DNA of 64,000 bases from Streptomyces atratus (lineage in GTDB: Bacteria > Actinomycetota > Actinomycetes > Streptomycetales > Streptomycetaceae): NCBI RefSeq assembly GCF_014648655.1, contig NZ_BMRN01000005.1, positions 62,001-126,000 of the forward strand, read 5' to 3'. A program made the position numbers and the translations under genes. Shown here one piece after another: positions 37,685-44,803 of this stretch. The stretch's first letter is position 1. The number at the start of each line of letters is the position of its first letter. The notes under the pieces are model-generated. The model saw only the letters and a list, made by a program, of their open reading frames with translations, was not told the origin of the DNA and did not search any database.

Positions 37685-37700
37685 AATGAATCGATTCATT
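37685..37700. promoter_or_regulatory. Perfect 16-bp LacI-type operator (site 2)
   Basis: AATGAATCGATTCATT is a perfect palindrome with a central CG, the hallmark of LacI-family operators. It is 190 nt upstream of the LacI start and 47 nt from the stop of the next gene. Autoregulation is the simplest reading. Confidence 0.65.
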
Positions 37701-37746
37701 CCCCTAGGACGCACATGCCCCCGCCAGAAGAGGGCGGGGGTGCGGG

Positions 37747-38208
37747 TCAGATTCCGTGCTTCTTCAGGATGGCCTCGATGTCGCTGAAGTCCTCGCCCGA
37801 CGAGGCGGACTGCTGCTGCGGCTTCGCCTTCGGACGCGCCTGTGTCCGCGTCGCCGGGAGCCCGGACCCCAGGGAGGGCGCCGAAGCCGCAGGAGCGATG
37901 GCTTCGCTCTGCGCCGCCCGGGCGGCGGCCTTGCGTTCCTTACGGGTACCGACGCCGCGGCGCTCGATCGCACGAGTGGTCATGAACAGCAGCCAGGCCA
38001 CGGCGAGCAGCCCGAAGCCGATCCAGACGCTCGGCCTGAAGGCGATTCCGGCGATCCAGTCCACGACTCCGGTCAGCACCAGGCCGATCGGCACCAGGGA
38101 GTAGGCGGCGATCCGGGCCGCGGCGAGGAAGCGCTTCCGGTACGCGGTGACGGCGGCGATGCCCAGGCCCGCCGCGGACGCCGCGGAACAGATGGTCTCG
38201 GCAAGCAT
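37747..38208 (-). CDS. Small integral membrane protein, unknown function
   Basis: A 153-residue protein with an N-terminal Ala/Gly helix (SAASAAGLGIAAVTAY) and two clear membrane helices (AAYSLVPIGLVLTGVVDWIAG, VWIGFGLLAVAWLLFM). The C-terminal 60 residues are polar and Ala/Pro/Gln-rich, ending FSDIEAILKKHGI, a pattern shared by several Streptomyces membrane proteins as I recall. ATG 38208 has GGAGG 6 nt upstream. Divergent from the DsbA-like gene. Confidence 0.78.
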   Translation of the reverse strand: MLAETICSAASAAGLGIAAVTAYRKRFLAAARIAAYSLVPIGLVLTGVVDWIAGIAFRPSVWIGFGLLAVAWLLFMTTRAIERRGVGTRKERKAAARAAQSEAIAPAASAPSLGSGLPATRTQARPKAKPQQQSASSGEDFSDIEAILKKHGI

Positions 38209-38410
38209 CGGGGCCTCCAGGCGCAAGGGGAAACGTCCCTTCCATCCTGCACCGGTCACCGGCCGGGCGGCCACGATCCGGGACCACATCAGGGACATTT
38301 CAGGGCCGGGATCCTCCCCAGGTGCCGATCGGAAGCTATCCGGCCGTACGGAGCCGGAGCGGATCGGCTGCCGATTGGGACGCTCGCGCGGGCCCTGGGA
38401 GACTGGCCGC

Positions 38411-38926
38411 ATGAGCGATTCCACCCCCGCAGCGCCCGTCGTCCTCGACGTCTGGTGCGAGCTCCAGTGCCCCGACTGTCACCAGGCCCTCACCGATGTG
38501 CACGCCCTGCGGGCCAAGTACGGCGAACGCCTCGAGGTGCGGCTGCGGCACTTCCCGCTGGAGAAGCACAAGCACGCCTACGCCGCCGCGCAGGCCGCCG
38601 AGGAGGCGGCGGCCCAGGGCAAGGACTGGCCGTACATCGAGGCGGTTCTCGCCCGCACCGACGACCTCGGCCGCACCGGGGAGCCGCTGCTGATCGAGGT
38701 GGCGCGGGAACTCGGCCTGGATGCCGAGGAGATGGACACCGCCCTGATCGACGGACGCCACATGCTGATCGTCGACGCCGACCAGGCCGAGGGCAAGGCG
38801 ATCGGGGTCACCGGCACGCCGACGTATGTGATCGGTGACGAGCGGCTGGACGGCGGCAAGAGCCAGGACGGGCTGCGCGAACGGATCGAGGAGATCGCCG
38901 ACCGGCTGCTCGCCGAGCAGGGCTGA
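38411..38926 (+). CDS. DsbA-like thioredoxin-fold oxidoreductase
   Basis: A 171-residue protein with the active-site motif CPDC (WCELQCPDCHQAL, about residue 20) and the cis-Pro loop GTPTYV, both typical of DsbA/FrnE-type proteins. There is no signal peptide, so it should act in the cytosol. A cytosolic DsbA-like protein could reduce or isomerise disulfides or take part in thiol stress. ATG 38411 lacks a good ribosome site and may be leaderless. Confidence 0.85.
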   Translation: MSDSTPAAPVVLDVWCELQCPDCHQALTDVHALRAKYGERLEVRLRHFPLEKHKHAYAAAQAAEEAAAQGKDWPYIEAVLARTDDLGRTGEPLLIEVARELGLDAEEMDTALIDGRHMLIVDADQAEGKAIGVTGTPTYVIGDERLDGGKSQDGLRERIEEIADRLLAEQG

Positions 38927-38939
38927 GCCGACCGGGCCC

Positions 38940-39776
38940 CTAGAGCGTCTTGGCCAGGTTGTACTGAGTCGTTCGGTAACCGAGCGACTCGTACAGCCGC
39001 AGGGCCGGCGTGTTGGAGGCGAGGACATGCAGCCCCATCCGGTCGTCGCCCGCCCCGAGCGCGATGCGTTCGGCCTGCAGCATCAGCGCCCGGCCGTATC
39101 CCCGCCCCCGGAACTCCTCACGCACCTCGACGTCGAACACGTATCCCACCACCATCCCCGGGTGCATTTCGTGCCGCGCCACCCAGACATGTCCCACGAC
39201 CTCGTCCTCGTGGACGAGGACGTGCAGATGCGTCCCCTCGGTGGCGAGGCCGTGCGGCAGGTTCTGGCCGTGGCTGGTCTCGGCCTTCCTCATGGCCTGT
39301 TCCACAGGGACGCCACGGTCGATCCAGGTCTGCGCATAGCCGGTGATCGCGTCGCGCTCCCATTGCGCGAATTCGTCGTCCGTCATCGGCCGGGCAGCGA
39401 CACCGTCAGGCAGCGCGGGTGGGGTCTGCGGCAGTGTCTTGACCATGTTCCTGCTGCGCTCGGCGTAGCCCAGCGCCGTGGCCAGTCCCTGCCCCGCGGT
39501 GTCCTCCGCCGGGACCGCCACCGTCATCTGGGTGCAGCCCCAGCCGCGCAGCACCTCTTCGGCGGCCAGCGCCGCAATGGTGCCGCGGCCGCGCCTGCGG
39601 CGGGATTCGTCGATGTGCAGGGAGCGGAGCACGCCCGCCCTCTCGCCGAACCCCGGATCCGTGCCGATCTCGACGGCGCCGACGGGCCGCCCGTTGTCGC
39701 ACACGTCGTACACACGGCTCTTCGCGCCGTCGGCGCCTTGCTGGATCGGCCCGGTCGGCCGGAGGGTCGTGGTCAT
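38940..39776 (-). CDS. Tandem GNAT acetyltransferase
   Basis: A 278-residue protein with two GNAT domains. The N-terminal one (LRSLHIDESRRRRGRGTIAALA) and the C-terminal one (FDVEVREEFRGRGYGRALML) each show the acetyl-CoA pyrophosphate loop R/Q-x-x-G-x-G/A, the latter better. Family members such as mycothiol synthase MshD have the same two-domain layout, but the similarity is too general to assign a substrate. It is convergent with the DsbA-like gene. Confidence 0.82.
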   Translation of the reverse strand: MTTTLRPTGPIQQGADGAKSRVYDVCDNGRPVGAVEIGTDPGFGERAGVLRSLHIDESRRRRGRGTIAALAAEEVLRGWGCTQMTVAVPAEDTAGQGLATALGYAERSRNMVKTLPQTPPALPDGVAARPMTDDEFAQWERDAITGYAQTWIDRGVPVEQAMRKAETSHGQNLPHGLATEGTHLHVLVHEDEVVGHVWVARHEMHPGMVVGYVFDVEVREEFRGRGYGRALMLQAERIALGAGDDRMGLHVLASNTPALRLYESLGYRTTQYNLAKTL

Positions 39777-39840
39777 CGGAGACGTTCTATCCGCTCAGCC
39801 CCGGCCCGTCACCCTGTTTTACGGGTTCGAGGCACGCGTT

Positions 39841-40662
39841 CTACGGGTCGAGGTCGTTCCCGGCCCGCTCGTCGAAGATCCGCATGGCCTTGGCGGTCAC
39901 CGGTCCGGGCCGGCCGGGCAGCTCCCGGCCGTCCACCCGGTGGACGGCCTGCACATCACGCAGCGTGGACGTCAGGAAGATCTCCTCGGCCCGTTCCAGG
40001 GCATCGAACGGCAGGTCGGTCTCCACGGCCCCCGTCCACTCCACGGCCAGTGCACGGGTGATCCCGGCAAGGCAGCCGGAGGCGACCGGCGGGGTGTACG
40101 CCTGCCCGCCGAGGACGACGAAGACATTGGATCCGGTGCCTTCGCAGAGCTGTCCGACCGTGTTGGCGAAGAGCGCCTCCGACGCCCCGTGCTCATGGGC
40201 GCGGGCGAGGGCGACGACGTTCTCGGCGTACGAGGTGGTCTTGAGCCCGGCGAGCGCACTGCGTTCGTTGCGCGTCCAGGGGACGGTGATCACGGTGGTG
40301 GTGTCGGGGCGGCGTCCCGCCTCCCCCAGGGCGACGACGAGGCCGGGGCCGGCGTTGCCGCGGTCGGAGCCGAGCGGGGAGAGCCCTCCGGTGTAGGTGA
40401 TGCGCAGCCGGCCGAGCGCCATCGGGTTGGCGTCGATGACGGCGGTACAGGCGAGGCGCACCTCGTCGAGGTCGGGGTCGGGGAGGCCGAGGCCGCGGGC
40501 GGAGCGGGTCAGCCGGTCGAGGTGGCGGGTGAGGGCGAAGGGCCTGCCGTCGACGGTCTTGACCGTCTCGAAGATGCCGTCCCCCACGGTGAGCCCGTGG
40601 TCGAGCACGGACACCCGGGCGTCGTCGGCGTCCCGCAGTCCGCCGTTGACCCAAATCCTCAT
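39841..40662 (-). CDS. pabC: Aminotransferase class IV, probable 4-amino-4-deoxychorismate lyase
   Basis: A 273-residue PLP enzyme, expected to convert aminodeoxychorismate to p-aminobenzoate for folate. It starts MRIWVNGGLRDADDARVSVL and contains LDHGLTVGDGIFETVK, the substrate loop of this family, plus the PLP-Lys region (LKTTSYAENVVALARA) and EGTGSNVFVV. The ATG is fused to the pabB stop as TAATG and has GGAAGGA upstream. The pair pabB-pabC makes the lyase role more likely than branched-chain aminotransferase or D-amino acid aminotransferase. Confidence 0.85.
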   Translation of the reverse strand: MRIWVNGGLRDADDARVSVLDHGLTVGDGIFETVKTVDGRPFALTRHLDRLTRSARGLGLPDPDLDEVRLACTAVIDANPMALGRLRITYTGGLSPLGSDRGNAGPGLVVALGEAGRRPDTTTVITVPWTRNERSALAGLKTTSYAENVVALARAHEHGASEALFANTVGQLCEGTGSNVFVVLGGQAYTPPVASGCLAGITRALAVEWTGAVETDLPFDALERAEEIFLTSTLRDVQAVHRVDGRELPGRPGPVTAKAMRIFDERAGNDLDP

Positions 40663-41714
40663 TACGCGGTCCTTCCAGTCGCTTCGTAAGCGCCCGACGC
40701 TACAGCGAGCAGCCGGGAGGCCTTGAGTTCGGTCTCGTCCCATTCACGCTCCGGGTCGGAGCCCCAGGTGATACCGGCCCCGGTGCCGAAGCGGAGTACC
40801 GGTGCGGTCCGGGTCCGGTCGATCCAGAAGGTCCGTATGCCGACGGCCAGGGAGGCGGTGCGGCGGTCGGCGTCGACCCAGCCGATGCCGCCGCAGTAGG
40901 GCCCGCGCGGTGCGGTCTCCAGTTCCTCGATGATCCTGAGGGCGCTGGACTTGGGTGCCCCGGTGACGGAGCCGGGCGGAAACGCCGCGTGGAGGAGTTC
41001 GGGCCAGCCGGCGCCCTCGGCGAGCTCTCCGCGCACGGTGGAGACGAGGTGGACGAGGCCCGGGTGCTTCTCCACCGCGCAGAGGTCGGGGACCGTGACC
41101 GATCCGGTGGCGCAGACCCGGCCGAGGTCGTTGCGGACCAGGTCGACGATCATCACGTTCTCGGCGTGGTCCTTCTCCAGCAGATCGTCCTCGGTCCGTC
41201 CGGTGCCCTTGATCGGTCCCGACTCGACGATCCGGCCGTCACGCCTCAGGAAGAGTTCGGGGGAGGCTGTGGCGATCTCCACGCCGTGCGCGGGCAGCCG
41301 AATCGTTCCTGCGTACGGGGCGGGGTTGCCGCGCGCCAGCAGCGCGGTCAACGCGTCCACATCCGCGGCGGCCGGGTCGGGCAGTGCCGCGGTCATCACC
41401 CGGCAGAGGTTGGCCTGGTAGACCTCGCCCGCCGCGATGTACTCGCGGATCCGCCGTACGCCCGCGGTGTACGCGGCACGGTCCAGGGACGAGTTCCAGT
41501 CGCCGGCCGCGGGGCCGCACCATGCGCCGCCCACCGGGGCGGGCACCGCCTCGGTACGCACGGCGGCGAAGCGCGCGCAGACGAGGCGGCCCTCGAAATC
41601 GGCGGATACGGCCCAGAAGCCGGACGATTCGAGGGCTGCGGGATCACTGGTCACGTCCTGCAGATCGGACGCGACGAGGCCGCCGAAGCGGGCCATTGGA
41701 GCGAGGTCGTGCAC
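40662..41714 (-). CDS. pabB: Chorismate-binding enzyme, aminodeoxychorismate synthase component I
   Basis: A 350-residue member of the anthranilate synthase I/PabB/isochorismate synthase family. Catalytic motifs are all present: SPELFLRRDGRIVESGPIKG with PIKGT typical of PabB, DHAENVMIVDLVRNDLGRV, PGSVTGAPK and YCGGIGW. It is shorter than typical PabB (about 450 residues), lacking the N-terminal half domain. It would aminate chorismate using ammonia from a separate glutaminase, not found in this window. It is coupled to pabC. Confidence 0.85.
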   Translation of the reverse strand: MHDLAPMARFGGLVASDLQDVTSDPAALESSGFWAVSADFEGRLVCARFAAVRTEAVPAPVGGAWCGPAAGDWNSSLDRAAYTAGVRRIREYIAAGEVYQANLCRVMTAALPDPAAADVDALTALLARGNPAPYAGTIRLPAHGVEIATASPELFLRRDGRIVESGPIKGTGRTEDDLLEKDHAENVMIVDLVRNDLGRVCATGSVTVPDLCAVEKHPGLVHLVSTVRGELAEGAGWPELLHAAFPPGSVTGAPKSSALRIIEELETAPRGPYCGGIGWVDADRRTASLAVGIRTFWIDRTRTAPVLRFGTGAGITWGSDPEREWDETELKASRLLAVASGAYEATGRTA

Positions 41715-41789
41715 GCCGTTGAGTCTAGGACGGCACGCGATGACCTGCGGCGCGGCAAACGCACCTCAGCACGCTGCACAAACGCGTTT

Positions 41790-41817
41790 TTGTACTGGCC
41801 CGGGAATCCGCTAGAGT
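41790..41817 (+). promoter_or_regulatory. Promoter of the tRNA cluster
   Basis: TTGTAC and TAGAGT with 16 nt between them match the housekeeping sigma pattern. The -10 box is 42 nt before tRNA-Gly. Confidence 0.65.
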
Positions 41818-41859
41818 TCAACACGTCGCCGGGACGCGCAAGTGGACCGGGAAAGACAA

Positions 41860-41932
41860 GCGGACGTAGCTCAGTTGGTAGAGCGCAACCTTGCCAAGGT
41901 TGAGGTCGCCAGTTCGAACCTGGTCGTCCGCT
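41860..41932 (+). tRNA. tRNA-Gly (GCC)
   Basis: A 73-nt cloverleaf: acceptor GCGGACG/CGUCCGC, anticodon stem CAACC/GGUUG with loop UUGCCAA (anticodon GCC), T arm GUUCGAAC. It is the first gene of the five-tRNA cluster. Confidence 0.97.
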
Positions 41933-41969
41933 CGCAGAAAGTGAGGGATCTTCCCGAACCCTCACGCGT

Positions 41970-42040
41970 GGTGGAGTGGCCGAGAGGCGAGGCAACGGCC
42001 TGCAAAGCCGTCTACACGGGTTCAAATCCCGTCTCCACCT
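41970..42040 (+). tRNA. tRNA-Cys (GCA)
   Basis: A 71-nt cloverleaf: acceptor GGUGGAG/CUCCACC, anticodon stem ACGGC/GCCGU with loop CUGCAAA (anticodon GCA), T arm GUUCAAAUC. Confidence 0.96.
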
Positions 42041-42044
42041 CTGA

Positions 42045-42116
42045 GGACGATTAGCTCAGCGGGAGAGCACTTCCCTGACACGGAAGGGGTCACTGGTTCA
42101 ATCCCAGTATCGTCCA
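42045..42116 (+). tRNA. tRNA-Val (GAC), copy 1
   Basis: A 72-nt cloverleaf: acceptor GGACGAU/AUCGUCC, anticodon stem CUUCC/GGAAG with loop CUGACAC (anticodon GAC). It differs from the two following copies only in the acceptor stem. Confidence 0.97.
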
Positions 42117-42135
42117 CTGATCCGCAAGGATCCCC

Positions 42136-42207
42136 GCGCGATTAGCTCAGCGGGAGAGCACTTCCCTGACACGGAAGGGGTCACTGGTTCAATCCCAGTA
42201 TCGCGCA
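42136..42207 (+). tRNA. tRNA-Val (GAC), copy 2
   Basis: A 72-nt cloverleaf with acceptor GCGCGAU/AUCGCGC and the same body and anticodon GAC as copy 1. Identical to copy 3. Confidence 0.97.
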
Positions 42208-42230
42208 CGCAGTACACGCAGGTTCACCCT

Positions 42231-42302
42231 GCGCGATTAGCTCAGCGGGAGAGCACTTCCCTGACACGGAAGGGGTCACTGGTTCAATCCCAGTATCGCG
42301 CA
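42231..42302 (+). tRNA. tRNA-Val (GAC), copy 3
   Basis: A 72-nt cloverleaf identical to copy 2, followed 5 nt later by the cluster terminator. Confidence 0.97.
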
Positions 42303-42307
42303 CCAGC

Positions 42308-42341
42308 AAAAGCCCCGGTCGCCTCGGCGACCGGGGCTTTG
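42308..42341 (+). terminator. Terminator of the tRNA cluster
   Basis: A long perfect hairpin with arms AAAGCCCCGGTCGCC and GGCGACCGGGGCTTT and a very short loop, ending in CTTTGTCG. A-rich on the left and T-rich on the right, it can work in both directions. Confidence 0.9.
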
Positions 42342-42397
42342 TCGTGTCCGCGATCGGCTGCGGTGGGTATCGGTGAGCGGCCGGACGGCGGAACGCA

Positions 42398-42432
42398 CCG
42401 CGGGCCCGGACGAAAGTCGTCCGGGCCCGCGG
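42398..42432. terminator. Terminator after zinc-ribbon gene
   Basis: A perfect 15-bp stem (arms 42398-42412 and 42418-42432) with an AAAGT loop, 27 nt past the stop of the leftward zinc-ribbon gene. Confidence 0.87.
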
Positions 42433-42458
42433 TCAGGCGCTCACCGGTGTCGGCCCGC

Positions 42459-42731
42459 TCAGGACGAGAAGAGCATGCGGCCGAAGCTCTTGTGCCGGTA
42501 GTGACCGCCGTGGTGCTGCGGGGCGCCCCAGGCGGGCGCCGGGGCGGCCGGGTAGGCCTGCGGGGCGGGCGGCGCGGGCGGGGCCTGCTGCGTCCACTGC
42601 GCCTCGATGCGGGTCAGGGACTCCAGCTCGCCGTAGTCGAGGAAGATCCCCCGGCAGCCGCTGCACTGTTCGATCTGTATGCCATTGCGGTTGTACGTCT
42701 GCATTTGTGCGTGGCACTTGGGACACTGCAT
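42459..42731 (-). CDS. TFIIB-type zinc-ribbon protein
   Basis: A 90-residue protein with an N-terminal zinc ribbon (MQCPKCHAQMQTYNRNGIQI then EQCSGCRGIFLDYGELE), where CPKC and CSGC make the metal site. A Pro/Ala/Gln linker and a His-rich stretch (APQHHGGHYRHKSFG) end it. The family (zf-TFIIB) is of unknown function in bacteria. ATG 42731 is preferred over GTG 42743 because GAGGAG spans the GTG and is at proper distance from the ATG. Confidence 0.84.
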   Translation of the reverse strand: MQCPKCHAQMQTYNRNGIQIEQCSGCRGIFLDYGELESLTRIEAQWTQQAPPAPPAPQAYPAAPAPAWGAPQHHGGHYRHKSFGRMLFSS

Positions 42732-42799
42732 GGTTCGGCTCACTCCTCGCCGTCGGGTCGCCGTCGCCGGAATACATGCCCGTCGACGGTCGGTTCAGC

Positions 42800-43771
42800 C
42801 TACGACGAGGGCTCGGCGGCCAACTCGGGCGGGAGGGTGGCAATTCGGGCACAGGCGTCGATCATCGTCTGTTCCACCTCATCCGGAGTTCGGCCCTCCG
42901 CCGCAGACTTGGCGAATGCCAGCGCCGCGGTCTGAACGGTCAGCGCCCGGGCCGGGACGTCCAGTTCGGGCCAGGGGTCGCCCGCGGCGCGTACGGCAGG
43001 TCCGCCTGCTGCCCGGTAGGCGTCCAGGAAACGGAGCCAGACCTCGGGTGGCAGCAGCCCGGCCGCGTACCAGGCGGCGGGGCGGGCGAGGTCCCATGCG
43101 GGGTCGCCGAGGCCTGCGTCGTCGACATCGATGAGCAGCCAGGGGCCGTGCGGGGCGGGGTGGCGGACGAGTTGCCCGAGGTGCAGATCGCCGTGGCACA
43201 GGAAGCGGGAGCGGTGCGAGGGCGCGGCGGCTTCGCCGCGGGCCCAGGCGGGCAGGCGGTGCCACGCTTCGCGTACGGCGGTGGTGGCCGGGTCGCGGGG
43301 CCGGGCGGCGCACATCCGGGCAACGGCGAGCGAAGCCTTGGCGGGGCCCCGCATGGGTGGGAGCGCGAGGGAGGGCGGGGTCGGGGTCAGGTGCAGCCCG
43401 GCCAGCAGGACGGCGGCCTCTTCCCAGGGGGCGGCGTCGGGGTCGCCGGGGTCGACGGGCCGGCCGTGGGGCCACAGGGTGACCGGGCGCCCCTGGATGG
43501 TGATGGAGGGTACGGGGGGCCGGGGCTGCAGGGGGGCGAGGAAGATGCCGGCCAGGCGGGGGTCGTTCGCGAGGCTCAGCCGGGTCAGCAGGTCGGGGGT
43601 GTCCGTGCCGGGGGCGTGTGCCTTGGCGACGACGGGCCCGCTGCGGACCACCGTGCCATCCGCACGGTCGGCGAGCACTGCTGGTGGCGGGCAGGCGCAG
43701 ATGTCCTCGGGCCGGGCGTGGGCGGCCCGGTGGGCGAGGGCGCCCAGCGCGCGTACGACTGCGGTGGTCAC
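42800..43771 (-). CDS. Aminoglycoside phosphotransferase-like kinase
   Basis: A 323-residue APH/ChoK-fold kinase. The catalytic loop is FLCHGDLHLGQLV and the Mg-binding DFG-equivalent is LLIDVDDAGLGDPAWDLARPA. The N-terminal lobe is short and its glycine loop is not obvious. These enzymes phosphorylate small molecules; the adjacent genes give no hint of the substrate, and resistance to aminoglycosides is not implied. Confidence 0.82.
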   Translation of the reverse strand: MTTAVVRALGALAHRAAHARPEDICACPPPAVLADRADGTVVRSGPVVAKAHAPGTDTPDLLTRLSLANDPRLAGIFLAPLQPRPPVPSITIQGRPVTLWPHGRPVDPGDPDAAPWEEAAVLLAGLHLTPTPPSLALPPMRGPAKASLAVARMCAARPRDPATTAVREAWHRLPAWARGEAAAPSHRSRFLCHGDLHLGQLVRHPAPHGPWLLIDVDDAGLGDPAWDLARPAAWYAAGLLPPEVWLRFLDAYRAAGGPAVRAAGDPWPELDVPARALTVQTAALAFAKSAAEGRTPDEVEQTMIDACARIATLPPELAAEPSS

Positions 43772-43867
43772 GGTCTCCCCCGGTAGCGGACAGGTGCGGG
43801 CGGCCCGACATACGCCGGGCCCGCCGATGAGCGTACGCGCGTCGCGAAAGGACCCCGGACAGCGCGA

Positions 43868-43897
43868 TGTCCGGTCAGCTCCCCAGCTGACCGGACA
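43868..43897. terminator. Terminator between small membrane gene and kinase-like gene
   Basis: A perfect 13-bp stem (TGTCCGGTCAGCT / AGCTGACCGGACA) with a CCCC loop, located after the leftward 69-residue gene and 97 nt before the APH-like gene. Confidence 0.8.
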
Positions 43898-43985
43898 AAC
43901 GCTGCCGCCCGCCGCACCCCCGTCCCCACGGGGTTGTTGGCCGGATGTCCCGGTCCGGACCGCTCTTCCGGACCCGGGGCGCCGC

Positions 43986-44195
43986 TCAGCGCCCCAGCAT
44001 CATGCCCACGGACGACGCCTGTGTGACCACTGCGTCCCAGCCGCCGAAGGCGACTACGAGCAGGGCCGCCAGAGGAAGAACCATCGCCGTCGCCACCAAC
44101 GGGTGACGCGTACCGGACGACGGGCGGCTGCCGAACGAGGCACGGACCCTGCGTCCCCGCGTGCGGATCATGGTCCGCGCTGCCGTGTCCGCCAT
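43986..44195 (-). CDS. 69-residue single-pass membrane protein
   Basis: A small protein with a cationic N-terminus (MIRTRGRRVRASFGSRPSS) and one hydrophobic helix (LVATAMVLPLAALLVVAFGGW). ATG 44195 has AGGAGAGG 5 nt upstream, a strong ribosome site that supports the gene. Function unknown. Confidence 0.7.
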   Translation of the reverse strand: MADTAARTMIRTRGRRVRASFGSRPSSGTRHPLVATAMVLPLAALLVVAFGGWDAVVTQASSVGMMLGR

Positions 44196-44803
44196 GGTTC
44201 CTCTCCTGACTGGATATGGAGCGGCGGGCGTGTGACCTCGGGGGACGAGTGCTGCGCCCGCCGCTTGACTTCAACATTAGGGACGCCCAAGGCGTACGAC
44301 GTCATGCCCGCGTACCGAATCCCGGGCCTCCCGGAGGATGAGCCCCGGGTAGCCGATGTACTCCCCTGGGTGGAGATCGGGCGCCTGATCCCGGGGTCAT
44401 CCCGGAGGGGTGCCCGGAATGTTGTGGATCAGGTGGGCGGACGGATACGGCGGCGAGGCGGAACGGCGACCGTGACTTCACTCACTCGCCCGCGCCGCGA
44501 CTCCCGGGCGTGGGCCGTGGGTACGTCGCCCCGGTCACTGCGGTCCCCTCCCCGCGGAGTCCGTGTCGCGCCCGCCTCTCGTCGGGTCGGCAGCCTTCAC
44601 AGCTCCAACCTCTCGTCACCACAACCACTTTGATGACCCGGCACTGTTCGGTGCGGGACCGGCTGCGGCCCCACTCCCCGTCATGGACCCTGCTGCGCAC
44701 TGACAATCGATCGGCGGGCGAGGGCGCGGCCTCTGAGCGCCCCGGGCGCCGGGTACGTAAGCTGTGCCTCGTCAGGCGTACCAGGCAGCGGGGATGGGCA
44801 GAC
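44196..44803. other. 608-nt region without a convincing gene
   Basis: Between the small membrane gene and the Ser/Thr kinase several open frames exist, but none combines a ribosome site with protein-like composition. The + frame reading MPAYRIPGLPEDEPRVADVL from 44304 looks vaguely coding but degenerates into Arg-rich sequence. It must contain the promoter of the kinase and that of the divergent small gene. Confidence 0.5.

Noticed and set aside
41860..42302. The regular tRNA-Val repeats as a CRISPR array
   Set aside because: The repeated 72-mers fold as tRNAs with anticodons and acceptor stems, and the spacers are only 19-23 nt of unrelated sequence.
44304..44633. Plus-strand ORF starting MPAYRIPGLPEDEP before the kinase
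   Set aside because: No ribosome site, and the frame turns Arg/Ser-rich after about 50 codons; more likely non-coding.
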